Under the pieces are notes generated by a model. It did not search any database, was not told the DNA's origin, and saw only the letters and a list, made by a program, of their open reading frames with translations. From Gammaproteobacteria bacterium (GTDB lineage Bacteria > Pseudomonadota > Gammaproteobacteria > Arenicellales > JAJDZL01), in assembly GCA_022823405.1 (NCBI GenBank), contig JAJDXD010000063.1, positions 1-54,714 on the forward strand: a stretch of 54,714 nt of DNA. The letters run 5' to 3'. Positions 1-9,422 of this stretch are shown here, one piece after another (the first letter of the stretch is position 1; each line of letters starts with the position of its first letter). The position numbers and the translations under genes were made by a program.

Positions 1-396
1 TTGCTGCTTAAACCACGCATACCTGCCAGTGCGCGCATCAGACTCACTCGTTCGTTTATGAAGTTTTCCAAGATCAAGTCGGGTTGAACGAAATTCAATA
101 CCAAAACTTTCGCAGGAGTTTGCACAGTGTACGGACCATTCATCCGCTTGAGGGTCTATACCGTGGTTGACGTGTAAGGCGACCAGATGAAAATTGATGG
201 TATCTCTCAATCGATTCAGAAGGTGTAGAAGTACCGTCGAGTCGACACCTCCACTATATGCAACATATACAGTCGAATTGCCATCGACTTCTGAAACGTT
301 TCTTAGTTCAAGAAGTATTTGCTGAGGATCGAGATTCAACGCGATATCATCAACTGACTGGCAGGAATTCTCCGTATGATCTGAGTCTTGTATCAC
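1..396 (-). CDS. tilS: tRNA(Ile)-lysidine synthase, N-terminal part (runs off the left edge)
   Basis: TilS is a cytoplasmic ATP-dependent enzyme that converts the wobble cytidine of the CAU-anticodon tRNA(Ile) to lysidine. The visible N-terminal part contains the PP-loop ATP site SGGVDS preceded by VYVAY, then HVNHGI and an [12 protein letters not shown] segment typical of the family. The frame stays open to base 1, so the C-terminal domains are outside the window. The start is unsure: the ATG that overlaps the accA stop (TGATG, at 350) is in another frame and soon hits a stop. In-frame candidates are GTG at 396-394, inside accA, and TTG at 339-337. The TTG places the PP-loop near residue 29, closer to known homologues. 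It is the last visible gene of the macro-operon. Confidence 0.88.
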   Translation of the reverse strand, partial: MIQDSDHTENSCQSVDDIALNLDPQQILLELRNVSEVDGNSTVYVAYSGGVDSTVLLHLLNRLRDTINFHLVALHVNHGIDPQADEWSVHCANSCESFGIEFRSTRLDLGKLHKRTSESDARTGRYAWFKQQ

Positions 397-1309
397 GCAA
401 AGCTAACAGTTCATCAATGGATCGGTAGGACAAATTCTCAAGGCTGGTTTCTAACTGGTTCTTGATTCTGTCTGCCATTTCCTGAACATCCTGGTGAGCG
501 CCGCCAATCGGTTCTTTGACAATCACATCAATTAAACCATGCTTGGCAAGAGCGTGGGATGTGAGGCCCATCACTTCGGCTGCATCCGCAGCTTTACTGG
601 CATCTTTCCAGAGAATCGAAGCACAGCCTTCTGGAGAAATCACTGAATAAACGGCATATTCCAGCATAATGACCTCGTCAGCAATTCCAATCGCTAGTGC
701 CCCGCCAGAGCCTCCCTCTCCAATGACGGTGGCAATAACTGGACATTTTGTCCGTATCAGCGACAGCATGCTTGATGCAATTGCCTGGCTCTGTCCTCGA
801 GATTCAGCATCAAAACCCGGATGAGCCCCTGGGGTGTCAATAAAGGTAAAGATTGGTAATGAAAACTGCTCAGCAAGCCTGACAATCCTTTGAGCCTTCC
901 GGTATCCTTCCGGTCTTGGCATACCGAAATTTCTTTTGAGTTTTGAATTGGTGTCGCGTCCTTTCTGGTGCCCAATTACTGCAGCTCCCTGTCCATTAAA
1001 TCGGGCCAGGCCAGCCACAATTGCTCGATCATCTGCAAATGCCCGATCGCCATGCAGTTCGTGAAAATCTGTGAATATTCGTTCGACGTAGTCAAGCGTG
1101 TAGGGCCTCATCGGATGTCGGGCAAGCTGGGTGATTTGCCAAGGCGTCAAAGAAGAAAAAATCGACTGTTCCAGGCTGTCTCTACGTTTTTCAAGCCTTT
1201 CGATCTGTTCAGTGAAGTCCACATCGTTTTCACTATCAAATCGACGAAGCTCTTCGATCTTTTCTTTGATCTCTTCAACTGGTCGTTCGAATTCAAGAAA
1301 TTTTGACAT
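350..1309 (-). CDS. accA: Acetyl-CoA carboxylase carboxyltransferase subunit alpha
   Basis: AccA forms, with AccD, the carboxyltransferase that moves the carboxyl group from carboxybiotin to acetyl-CoA, giving malonyl-CoA for fatty acid synthesis. The 319-residue length equals that of the E. coli protein. The crotonase-like core is clear: the GHQKGRDT and [12 protein letters not shown] segments, [12 protein letters not shown], and the glycine-rich [12 protein letters not shown] oxyanion-hole region. The N-terminal helical hairpin ([17 protein letters not shown]) is intact. It lies downstream of dnaE with a 44-base gap, the usual gammaproteobacterial order, and is followed immediately by tilS. 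Confidence 0.98.
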   Translation of the reverse strand: MSKFLEFERPVEEIKEKIEELRRFDSENDVDFTEQIERLEKRRDSLEQSIFSSLTPWQITQLARHPMRPYTLDYVERIFTDFHELHGDRAFADDRAIVAGLARFNGQGAAVIGHQKGRDTNSKLKRNFGMPRPEGYRKAQRIVRLAEQFSLPIFTFIDTPGAHPGFDAESRGQSQAIASSMLSLIRTKCPVIATVIGEGGSGGALAIGIADEVIMLEYAVYSVISPEGCASILWKDASKAADAAEVMGLTSHALAKHGLIDVIVKEPIGGAHQDVQEMADRIKNQLETSLENLSYRSIDELLALRDTRLRSYGEFLPVS

Positions 1310-1353
1310 GTTTGTCCAGGCCTCTCAAACCTATCACTCAAACACCAAGACCT

Positions 1354-4300
1354 TCAAGAAGGAAGGTGAACACTTGAGTAGTCCACCCGAACTGCTTCAT
1401 CACCAAGCACCTCACGCAGGTTGGAAACTAGATCATCAGTGATTGTGACACACCAGCTTTCGTTCAGCAGAAAATTTAATTTCTTGTCATCCGCAGAAGT
1501 ATACTCCGCAGACACTTTGTGATGGTGTTCGCCTGACTGTGCTGTCATCAATCTTTTCGCTTCTATAATCGCTTCCGCTTTCACTTTGCCATGTTTGAGA
1601 ATCAGCTTCATCTCCGCTGATTTACTGCGGCGAATGTCTTCGATGGTGAAGACCTGAGTGCCTTCCAGTCTCGCTTGTGAATCATTTCTAGAATTGTCGA
1701 ACGATCCTTTAACGATAACAATCTGATTGACCCTAATGAAATCACGAAATTTGTGAAAGACATCCGAATATAGCGCGACAGACAGTCGTCCCGAAGCGTC
1801 TTCAATTTCAAAGAATGCCGATATCTCGCCGCGTCGTTCAATCAGGGTGCGATTGCAAATACTACCGGCAACAAGTATCTGACCCTTTGTCGTCTTATCA
1901 ATTTGAGCAATACGCTCCTCTATTTTGCCTAGAGTCTTTAGTTCATCGGCATAAATTTCCATTGGATGACCACTCAGGTACATGCCAAGAATTTCGTACT
2001 CTTTGGCAAGGAGTTGAGCATAGGACCACACTTTGTTGTTGTCGCTCGATACCTCTATGTCCGTTGCAGTACTATCGTCAAACATACTTCGCTGTCCAAC
2101 TCTTGCATCTTCATTTTGACGCTGGACTACTCCATGAACATACTCAATCTGGTTTAGCAGGTCGCCTCGGTTCGAGTTTATCTGGTCAAAAGCTCCAGCA
2201 TAAATAAGCGCCTCACATGCATTTTTTGTTACGATATCCAGATTACTTCTCTCGCGAAAATCTGTCAAATCTCTAAACTCTCCGCCCATATTTCGAGCTT
2301 CTACTATCGAATCTACCACCGCTTTTCCAATTCGCTTGACTGCCCCAAGTCCAAACAAAATGTGACCGTCATCAATTGCGGTGAAGTCATGAACACTACG
2401 ATTGATATCCGGCAGCAATACTTTAATGCCCTCAGCCTTTGCATCCGCGCAGAGTTTGACAATCGTTTTGATGTCCATATCAACGTTCATGAACGCAGCC
2501 AGAAAATATGCCCGGTAATGGGTTTTCAGGTAAGCTGTTCGATAAGCCAACATGGCATAGGCAACTGAGTGAGATTTGTTGAATCCGTAGCCACCAAAAC
2601 TTTCGATCAAATCGTAAACGCTTCCCGCGAGTTTCTGTTCATAACCATTTTCCACTGCACCACTGACGAAACGCTCCCGCTGCTCTTGCATTTCGTGTTT
2701 TAGCTTCTTCCCCATGGCTTTGCGGAGCGTATCAGCTTCAGCCAGCGTATAGCCAGACATGATCTGAGCGATTTGCATAACCTGTTCCTGATATAGAATC
2801 ACTCCGTGAGACTCGTCTAACACCTCTTTCAAGTCCTGATGCGGTACTTCGTACTCGTGCCTGCTCTGATTCTCGATGTACATCCTGTCCATTTTGTTCT
2901 GTAATGGACCCGGTCGAAACAATGCCAACAATGCCACCAGATCGCTGAAACGGCTAGGCTGAATTGCAAGAATCAGCCGCTGCATACCGCCAGATTCAAG
3001 TTGAAATATTCCAGCAGTTCGTCCGCTACTGATGTATTTGTAAGTTGCTGCATCGTCGTTTGGAATGTCGTCTTCTGTCAACGGCGACATAGTCCCATCC
3101 CGCTTGCTGTTGACATAACTTAAAGTCAGCGTAATGATTGTTAGAGTCCTGAGCCCAAGAAAATCAAACTTGACCAGGCCAATATCTTCTAAGTCGTCTT
3201 TGTCGAAATGTGTTGTGTCGCGGCTACTTTCAGTATCCGCCATCAACGGTGCAAAATCAGTAATTCGAGTTGGTGCGATAACCAGTCCAGCCGGGTGTTT
3301 ACTGACATTCAGCACTTTTCCTTCGAGAACCATCGCACTGTCGACTAACTCCTTGATGCGATTCTCGTTCTCGTAGCGATTACGTAAATCTGAACTTTTC
3401 TTTAGCGCCTGCTCAAGTGTGATGTTCAACTCCTCGGGAATTAGCTTAGCAACCTGATCATAAAATCGATAGTCAGGCCTTATCGCTCTGCCAACATTCT
3501 TGACAGCTGCGCGAGCAGCCATCGTCTGGTAGGTGATAATCTGAGCGACTTGATCCTGGCCATATTGTTCAGTCACATGTTCAATAACTTTTTCCCGGTC
3601 CCAAACACAGAAATCAATGTCAAAATCAGGTGGAGAAATGCGATCTGGCGTCAGAAATCGTTCGAAAATTAAATCATGCTCGATCGGATCTACAGCAGTA
3701 ATATCAAGACAATAGGCAACTAACGAACCTGCTCCTGAACCTCGGCCGGGACCAACTGAGACACCCTGAGATTTAGCCCATCGAATAATGTCTGAAACAA
3801 TCAAGAAATACCCTGCGAAATTGGTTGCAATGATGATTGAAATTTCGTGTTCGAGTCTTTCGGTATAACGATTGTCGAGCTTCCCTTGCAACCGTCTTTC
3901 GAGTCCTTCATAACTGGACTTTCGCAAATATTCATTGATATCCACATCTCCCGATTGAGGGCGATATGGCGGCATGTGCGTGATTCGGTTCAGATCCAGC
4001 TGGAGATTACATCTTTTGGCAATTTCAAGCGTGTTTTCAACGGCACCAGGAATGTCCTGATACTTATCGGCAATTTCTTCGGGCGAACAAAAATACTGTT
4101 CAGCGGTATGAGAACTGCTAAAGGGTTTGTTGACTCCGCCGGTCTGCTGTGCGTGAATCGTGACCTTGAGCTCATGAAACTCATACTCTTCACGATTTAA
4201 AAATCGTGGCTGATGTGTCGCAACCAAGGGCGTTTGAGTCTGATCGGCAAAATCAATCACGGCATCGTTATAAACAGCCTCGAACTCTTCGTCTATTTTC

Positions 4301-4806
4301 GAAATTTCAAGATAAAAGCGCTGTGGAAAAATGGTCTGATATGTCTGCAGGACATGACGAGCTTCATCAAATTGATGTTTCAACAAATTGTTCCCTACCT
4401 CACCGTGCTGTCCCGCAGATAGCGCAATGAGTCCCCGACATCCAGGTTCCGTCAGCCACGCCGGATTAACAATGATTTGACCATTAGACCTAATTCGCTG
4501 GTGCGCTTTGGATAGTAACCGGCTCATTGCCTGAAATCCTTCAAGTGATTGGCATATCAAGACTAACATGAAGGATGAATTCGGAACCTGTAGACTTTCA
4601 ATTGCAATCTCAACCCCGAGAATCGGCTTTATCCCATACTTACGACAAGCCTTGTAAACCTTGATCGCACTGAACGCATTTTGCCGTTCTGTAATGCCGA
4701 CTGCAGGCATCTTTAACTGAGCCGCACGTGAGGCAAGGCTGTCAATGCTAATAATGCTATCGGACAGCGAATACTCTGTGTGTACGCGAAGGTGGACGAA
4801 ACTCAT
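1354..4806 (-). CDS. dnaE: DNA polymerase III subunit alpha
   Basis: This is the replicative polymerase catalytic subunit (C-family). At 1150 residues it is close to the 1160 of E. coli DnaE. Domains in order: an N-terminal PHP domain (FVHLRVHTEYSLSDS at residues 3-17); the palm, with GPGRGSGAGSLVAY at about 352-365 and the catalytic PDFDIDF at about 393-399, whose last two aspartates (D396, D398) match the E. coli catalytic pair; fingers and the tandem helix-hairpin-helix region; an OB fold near residues 970-1050 (GQILVAGS onward); and a short C-terminal domain. The start ATG lies 9 bases downstream of the rnhB stop. Confidence 0.98.
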   Translation of the reverse strand: MSFVHLRVHTEYSLSDSIISIDSLASRAAQLKMPAVGITERQNAFSAIKVYKACRKYGIKPILGVEIAIESLQVPNSSFMLVLICQSLEGFQAMSRLLSKAHQRIRSNGQIIVNPAWLTEPGCRGLIALSAGQHGEVGNNLLKHQFDEARHVLQTYQTIFPQRFYLEISKIDEEFEAVYNDAVIDFADQTQTPLVATHQPRFLNREEYEFHELKVTIHAQQTGGVNKPFSSSHTAEQYFCSPEEIADKYQDIPGAVENTLEIAKRCNLQLDLNRITHMPPYRPQSGDVDINEYLRKSSYEGLERRLQGKLDNRYTERLEHEISIIIATNFAGYFLIVSDIIRWAKSQGVSVGPGRGSGAGSLVAYCLDITAVDPIEHDLIFERFLTPDRISPPDFDIDFCVWDREKVIEHVTEQYGQDQVAQIITYQTMAARAAVKNVGRAIRPDYRFYDQVAKLIPEELNITLEQALKKSSDLRNRYENENRIKELVDSAMVLEGKVLNVSKHPAGLVIAPTRITDFAPLMADTESSRDTTHFDKDDLEDIGLVKFDFLGLRTLTIITLTLSYVNSKRDGTMSPLTEDDIPNDDAATYKYISSGRTAGIFQLESGGMQRLILAIQPSRFSDLVALLALFRPGPLQNKMDRMYIENQSRHEYEVPHQDLKEVLDESHGVILYQEQVMQIAQIMSGYTLAEADTLRKAMGKKLKHEMQEQRERFVSGAVENGYEQKLAGSVYDLIESFGGYGFNKSHSVAYAMLAYRTAYLKTHYRAYFLAAFMNVDMDIKTIVKLCADAKAEGIKVLLPDINRSVHDFTAIDDGHILFGLGAVKRIGKAVVDSIVEARNMGGEFRDLTDFRERSNLDIVTKNACEALIYAGAFDQINSNRGDLLNQIEYVHGVVQRQNEDARVGQRSMFDDSTATDIEVSSDNNKVWSYAQLLAKEYEILGMYLSGHPMEIYADELKTLGKIEERIAQIDKTTKGQILVAGSICNRTLIERRGEISAFFEIEDASGRLSVALYSDVFHKFRDFIRVNQIVIVKGSFDNSRNDSQARLEGTQVFTIEDIRRSKSAEMKLILKHGKVKAEAIIEAKRLMTAQSGEHHHKVSAEYTSADDKKLNFLLNESWCVTITDDLVSNLREVLGDEAVRVDYSSVHLPS

Positions 4807-4815
4807 TAAACCCGC

Positions 4816-5400
4816 CTAAAATTCAAATTGAGTTTGCTCAAGTTGATTGACCGGTGCAAAGGTCTTTCTGTGAATCGGCGTTGCACCCAATTCAGAAAGA
4901 GATTGCAGATGCAATTTTGTGCCATAACCGACATGTCTTTCAAAGCCGTAACCAGGATATTCAACCGCATAAACCTGCATCATTGAATCACGAGTTACCT
5001 TGGCAATTATCGACGCTGCTGACACTACCGGTTCATGCAGATCGCCCTGGATAATTGCTTCACCGGGGTATTCCATTTCCGGTAAATGGTTGCCGTCAAC
5101 TAGAACACGGTCCGGTCGAATTGTCAAACCTTTGATTGCGCGACGCATTGAAAGTAGTGTCGCTTGTAACACATTCAATCGATCAATTTCCTCAGCGGTT
5201 GCAATCCCTACTGCCCAACAGGCACAACTTCGCTTTATTTCCATCTCAAGTTCAACACGAACTCGCTGGCTTAACTTTTTTGAATCGGTTAGTCCGGAAA
5301 TTTCCGGCCCTGAAGAAAACAACACCGCTGCCGAAACAACAGGACCTGCCAGGGCACCTCTTCCCGCTTCATCGACTCCAGCGATTAATAAATTGTTCAT
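4816..5400 (-). CDS. rnhB: Ribonuclease HII
   Basis: RNase HII removes ribonucleotides from DNA and RNA primers in hybrids, using two metal ions. All four acidic active-site residues are visible: D10 and E11 in GVDEAGRG, D102 in VLVDGNHLP and D120 in IIQGD. The tyrosine-containing PGYGFERHVGYGTK segment that recognises the RNA-DNA junction is present. It is 194 residues long, normal for bacteria. The start overlaps the lpxB stop by four bases (ATGA), implying translational coupling; the lpxB-rnhB-dnaE order is typical of gammaproteobacteria. Confidence 0.97.
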   Translation of the reverse strand: MNNLLIAGVDEAGRGALAGPVVSAAVLFSSGPEISGLTDSKKLSQRVRVELEMEIKRSCACWAVGIATAEEIDRLNVLQATLLSMRRAIKGLTIRPDRVLVDGNHLPEMEYPGEAIIQGDLHEPVVSAASIIAKVTRDSMMQVYAVEYPGYGFERHVGYGTKLHLQSLSELGATPIHRKTFAPVNQLEQTQFEF

Positions 5401-6527
5401 TGTCCAGCCAGGCGGAAAATTTCCTGTGCAGCCAATTGATTTGCATTACACCTTAGCTGTTGAGCGACAGAATTGAACTTTTCAAGTATACGGTTGCGAT
5501 AACCCGTATCACTCATTAGCTTTAATGTTTCGCGGCTGATATTTTCTACCGTGCATTGATTCTGCATAAACTCTGGAATTGTCGGACCACCGTCAAAGTG
5601 ATTCAGCATGGAATAGTGTCGGGTACTGCTCAGCACTCTGACCATCCAGTATGTCATCAGTGATACGCGGTAAGACACCACAACAGGTTTTCCACAAAGC
5701 GCTGACTCCAGTGCCGCTGTACCTGAGGCAGCAATCACTATGTCAGAAGCCTCTATTACTCCAAGAGAATCGTTTTCAACGACTCGTACTGGTAAATCGA
5801 TATTCATGGTGCGTCGAATATCTTCAAACATCGTGTGAGTTGATTCACTGGTAAACGGTGCAATGAATTTCAGATTCGGTTTAGTTTTTAAAAGTTCAGT
5901 TGCTGTCTGAAGAAAAATTGCTGCCAGTCGCTTGACTTCGTTCGTTCGACTACCGGGTAGTAGTGCCACAACCCAATCATCTTCACTCAGTCCATACTTC
6001 TCTCGGCAGTTTGTGGTGTTTCGAGTCGCAATCTGGTCAGCCAACGGATGCCCTATATATTTGTAAGGAATGCCTGCACGATCGATTAGTTCGCCTTCGA
6101 ACGGGTAAATTGTCAATAGCTGTGAAACTGCCCGTTTCAATTTACGGATACGATACCCTCGCCAAGCCCAAACGGTCGGTGCTACATACTGCAGAGTCGG
6201 GATACCTGCATTTCTTAAACGTTCTTCTATTTTGAGATTGAAATCCGGTGCGTCGATGCCTACAAACACGTCTGGCGGGTTCTCAAGCAGTGAGTTGACA
6301 TAGTCCCTTCGAATCTTGAGAATCTTGTGCAGTCGACTGAGAAGCCCCTCAACCCCTAAACTTGCGATTTCGTCCAGTTCGTATATCGCTCTTGCACCCT
6401 GTTGGATCATTGATGGACCACAGATTCCCGATACCTCTATATCAGAATTCTGCGCCTTCATCGTGTAGATCAGATCTGCTGCGATGTTATCACCAGAAGC
6501 TTCTGCGACGACCATAGCAATACGCAT
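5397..6527 (-). CDS. lpxB: Lipid-A-disaccharide synthase
   Basis: LpxB is a peripheral inner-membrane GT-B glycosyltransferase (GT19) that joins UDP-2,3-diacylglucosamine and lipid X to form the tetraacyl disaccharide precursor of lipid A. The 376-residue protein starts MRIAMVVAEASGDN and includes VGIDAPDFNL, YVAPTVWAWR and LLPGSRTNEV, then the C-terminal nucleotide-binding part with SGTAALESAL and KPVVVSYR. The length matches the family (about 380). A 98-base gap separates it from lpxA, the largest gap between the lpxD and dnaE starts. Confidence 0.97.
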   Translation of the reverse strand: MRIAMVVAEASGDNIAADLIYTMKAQNSDIEVSGICGPSMIQQGARAIYELDEIASLGVEGLLSRLHKILKIRRDYVNSLLENPPDVFVGIDAPDFNLKIEERLRNAGIPTLQYVAPTVWAWRGYRIRKLKRAVSQLLTIYPFEGELIDRAGIPYKYIGHPLADQIATRNTTNCREKYGLSEDDWVVALLPGSRTNEVKRLAAIFLQTATELLKTKPNLKFIAPFTSESTHTMFEDIRRTMNIDLPVRVVENDSLGVIEASDIVIAASGTAALESALCGKPVVVSYRVSLMTYWMVRVLSSTRHYSMLNHFDGGPTIPEFMQNQCTVENISRETLKLMSDTGYRNRILEKFNSVAQQLRCNANQLAAQEIFRLAGQ

Positions 6528-6625
6528 TGAAGTCTCACCTGGTGATTAAGGCCAACCAACGAGCATGAACTTTGTCCAAACTGTACAGACAGAATTTCTC
6601 GGAAATACTATCTGAACTGAATGAC

Positions 6626-7390
6626 CTAGCGAATGACTCCGCGTTCACTCGTTTCCAAAAAGTTAGCGAACGTCTGAACACATTGATTTTTTCTTGTTTC
6701 CTCGTTCAGAGACGCAATTATTTGTTCTGCCTTTCTGCCCTGGAGATACATTCTAAGTACCTCCTTGAGTGCAGATATTGTTGCTTCTTCAAAGCCACGT
6801 CGTTTTAATCCCGTGACATTGACATATTTTACGCGTGCCGGATTTCCTTCGCAAAGCACATAAGGTGGAGCATCCCTGCGCAGGACCGTATTGATTCCGC
6901 TGATCGAGTGAGCACCAACCCTGCACTTTTGATGAACTAGAGTGAAGCCGCCGAAAAAGGCGTAGTCTCCGACCTTTACGAAGCCGGCAATGTTTGTTCC
7001 GTTTGCAAATACACAGTTGTCACCGACCTGGCAGTCATGTGCGATATGTGAGTATGACATGATCATGTTGTTGCTGCCAATTCGGGTAATACCACCTGGT
7101 TCAGTACCGCGGCTGATCGTAACCATTTCGCGGATGCTGTTCAGATCACCGATTTCCAGCCGTGTTAATTCATCATTGTAAGAATAGGACTGGGGGTCTG
7201 CACCGAGCACAGTAAATGGATGGATGCGATTACTATGACCCAGCTTTGTGTGGCTGTAAATTACCGAATGGTGACCGAGCCAGCAATTGTCACCAATTTC
7301 GACATCCGCTTCAACGATGGCGTAGCTTTCGATTCTTACGTTTTTTCCAATCTTTGCCTTTGGCGAAACAACAGCCGTCGAATCGATCAT
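6626..7390 (-). CDS. lpxA: UDP-N-acetylglucosamine O-acyltransferase
   Basis: LpxA catalyses the first step of lipid A synthesis, moving an R-3-hydroxyacyl chain from ACP to the 3-OH of UDP-GlcNAc. Its 254 residues consist of left-handed beta-helix hexapeptide repeats (for example VVSPKAKIGKNVRIES and VEIGDNCWLGHHSVI), then a C-terminal helical region. The motif HIAHDCQVG holds H118, which corresponds to the catalytic His125 of E. coli LpxA. The LSRG-type helical region used for ACP binding follows residue 190. The start codon directly follows the fabZ stop, so the two are probably translated from one message. Confidence 0.97.
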   Translation of the reverse strand: MIDSTAVVSPKAKIGKNVRIESYAIVEADVEIGDNCWLGHHSVIYSHTKLGHSNRIHPFTVLGADPQSYSYNDELTRLEIGDLNSIREMVTISRGTEPGGITRIGSNNMIMSYSHIAHDCQVGDNCVFANGTNIAGFVKVGDYAFFGGFTLVHQKCRVGAHSISGINTVLRRDAPPYVLCEGNPARVKYVNVTGLKRRGFEEATISALKEVLRMYLQGRKAEQIIASLNEETRKNQCVQTFANFLETSERGVIR

Positions 7391-7831
7391 TTACAGTTCC
7401 TGAAATGTGAACAGCAATTCTGCCGAACAAACCAACTGATCTTCAACTTTCGCACTCGCTGCAGTTTTCCAAAGACGCTTGATCTTACGAAGCGTTCGGG
7501 TTTCGATCTCAATCAGGCTACCAGGTAAGACTGGACGCTTAAATCGAACCTTGTCTACACCTGCGAATAAATACAGCCTGCTATCATCTGCTTTTGCACC
7601 AAGACCCAAACTTGCCATGATCGCTGATGCCTGCACCATAGATTCTAGAATCAGAACACCGGGAAATATCGGATGATTCGGAAAATGACCCTGAAATACA
7701 GGTTCATTCACAGTAACAGCTTTTGTTGCAAGCAACCAATCATCAGCATAATCAATGACACTGTCGACCATCAGCATTGGATAGCGATGAGGCAGTATTT
7801 CTCTGATTTCGTTTATAGAAAGTGAAGGCAT
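7391..7831 (-). CDS. fabZ: 3-hydroxyacyl-ACP dehydratase FabZ
   Basis: FabZ dehydrates 3-hydroxyacyl-ACP to trans-2-enoyl-ACP in fatty acid elongation and competes with LpxA/LpxD for hydroxyacyl-ACP. The 146-residue hot-dog fold protein has the N-terminal LPHRYPMLMVD segment. The active-site H49 is in GHFPNHPIFPG and E63 is in LILESM. It sits between lpxD and lpxA, which is the standard arrangement and couples phospholipid and lipid A supply. Confidence 0.97.
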   Translation of the reverse strand: MPSLSINEIREILPHRYPMLMVDSVIDYADDWLLATKAVTVNEPVFQGHFPNHPIFPGVLILESMVQASAIMASLGLGAKADDSRLYLFAGVDKVRFKRPVLPGSLIEIETRTLRKIKRLWKTAASAKVEDQLVCSAELLFTFQEL

Positions 7832-7872
7832 GACTATCTCTCAGCTTAATATTCAAACATGTTGCTCAGTGT

Positions 7873-8871
7873 TCAGCTCGCCATTCTATACAGTTGAGCC
7901 AAAGCACGGTTCCACTTTTTCGCTGTCCGCGCTGGCACAGCAGATGAATACGTTCCAGCCTCTGTTATGGATTTGGTAACCACACTGGTTCCTAGAATTG
8001 TGACATCGTCGACAATGTCAATATTGTCACGGATCGCGACATGCCCTCCAATGACACATCTGCGGCCTATGGCTGTACTGCCGCCAATACTGACGTTGGC
8101 AACAACCAAAGTATTCTCTCCAATTTCAACGTTATGCCCTAGATGGCAGTTGTTGTCAATTCGTACACCGTTGTTTATGCGAGTTTCTCCGACAGATGCG
8201 CGGTCTATTGACGTACAGGCACCGATATCTACGTCGTCACCAATGACCAAGTCGCCAATGTTGCGAAGTGGTGCCCAACGTGAACCATCCCACTCAAAAC
8301 TGAATCCAGGAGCACCGAGAACAACACCAGCGGAGAAACGACAATTTCGTCCAATTCTAGTGCGACGATATATCGTGGAGTTTGCACCGATGCGACTTTC
8401 ACTACCTATTGAGACCTGGTCTTGAATAACCGTACCAGCATCTATGCACGCTTCTGCGGCTATTTGAACACCATTGCCGACTACGGCATTGGGTCCAATG
8501 TATGTCGAACTGTCAATCGTGCAATCGGTTCCAATTGTTGCAGTTTCATGAATGCCCGATTGAAGGCTATCCGGTGGATGAAGCAAATCCACCACTCGTG
8601 AAAATGCCAGGCGCGGCTGCTCTGTAATGATGCAATCTCCGTCATAGTATTGCTGAAACTGTTCACTGAGAATGACAATGCCCGCCTGAGTGTGGTTTAA
8701 GTGCCGTGCTTGTGCTGGTGAAGAACAATAACTGACTGATTCGTGCGTAGCATCTCCCAATTTAGCAACACGTGAAACCGTTGTATCGAGATTACCCCGA
8801 CCATCGCCTCCAACGAATGACGCTAGCTCGGCGAGTGTCCACTTTCGGGCCGATTCACTCGCACTCGTCAC
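7873..8871 (-). CDS. lpxD: UDP-3-O-(3-hydroxyacyl)glucosamine N-acyltransferase
   Basis: LpxD adds the second 3-hydroxyacyl chain (N-linked) in lipid A synthesis. The protein has an N-terminal uridine-binding domain (TLAELASFVGG to about residue 100), then hexapeptide beta-helix repeats, with the catalytic-histidine region CHLGHNVEIGENT, and a C-terminal helix. I place the start at GTG 8871, which overlaps the skp stop by four bases (GTGA) and gives 333 residues. The frame is open upstream to an ATG at 8937, but those 22 residues read through the end of skp and look unlike LpxD. A GGAAGAG stretch upstream could serve as a ribosome binding site. Confidence 0.95.
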   Translation of the reverse strand: MTSASESARKWTLAELASFVGGDGRGNLDTTVSRVAKLGDATHESVSYCSSPAQARHLNHTQAGIVILSEQFQQYYDGDCIITEQPRLAFSRVVDLLHPPDSLQSGIHETATIGTDCTIDSSTYIGPNAVVGNGVQIAAEACIDAGTVIQDQVSIGSESRIGANSTIYRRTRIGRNCRFSAGVVLGAPGFSFEWDGSRWAPLRNIGDLVIGDDVDIGACTSIDRASVGETRINNGVRIDNNCHLGHNVEIGENTLVVANVSIGGSTAIGRRCVIGGHVAIRDNIDIVDDVTILGTSVVTKSITEAGTYSSAVPARTAKKWNRALAQLYRMAS

Positions 8872-9416
8872 TTTTTTGAAAGCTCTTCCAGTCGCTCCAA
8901 AATGTCGCCAGTGACATCGATTCGAGGACTTGCCCAAACCACTGGGCTCTGTACGATCAAATCAAAATTTTCTTCCCTTGCCATTGTAAGAATCACCTCA
9001 CTGATCAGTGCCTGCAACTCTTCCAGACGTCTATTTCGGTCGAAGTTGTAATCTTCATTCAGGTCGGCAGATGCTCGCTCCAACTCTCTGTCAATCGCCC
9101 TTGCCTCAGATCGGATCTGGCTGATCTCAGCTTCCGTTAAATTATTTCCTTCGGGATTTGTGAGTTGCTCTTCTAGTTTCCTCAACTCAGATTGCATATC
9201 AATAAGTTCAGCTTCCCGCGGTGAATACTTTTGATTTAACTCTTCAAGCGCAATTTTGGCCTGCGGTGCATTGGATACAACCTCATTGGCGTTGACATAG
9301 CCAATTTTAAGAGGCAGATTGTTGCTATTCTGGGCAACAACAGAGTGTTGAAAGAAGACTGCGCTCGTGATCAGTACAAGGCTGATCCATATAATTTGTT
9401 TTGATTTGCTTTTCAC
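8868..9416 (-). CDS. skp: Periplasmic chaperone Skp/OmpH
   Basis: Skp is a trimeric periplasmic chaperone that holds unfolded outer-membrane proteins on the way to the BAM complex. The 182-residue product has a signal peptide (positive KSKSKQ, hydrophobic IIWISLVLITSAVFF, likely cleaved near VVAQ), the conserved start of the mature protein KIGYVNANEVV, and a long charged coiled-coil hairpin of about residues 60-150. The start codon is GTG. It lies between bamA and lpxD, its usual place, and ends in a GTGA overlap with lpxD. Confidence 0.95.
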   Translation of the reverse strand: MKSKSKQIIWISLVLITSAVFFQHSVVAQNSNNLPLKIGYVNANEVVSNAPQAKIALEELNQKYSPREAELIDMQSELRKLEEQLTNPEGNNLTEAEISQIRSEARAIDRELERASADLNEDYNFDRNRRLEELQALISEVILTMAREENFDLIVQSPVVWASPRIDVTGDILERLEELSKK

Positions 9417-9422
9417 GTTCGT

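Noticed and set aside
7967..8425. 152-codon plus-strand frame opposite lpxD
   Set aside because: Antisense shadow of the repetitive beta-helix coding sequence; no family resemblance.
8872..8937. 22-codon N-terminal extension of lpxD
   Set aside because: Reads through the end of skp in another frame; GTG at 8871 with a four-base overlap fits LpxD.
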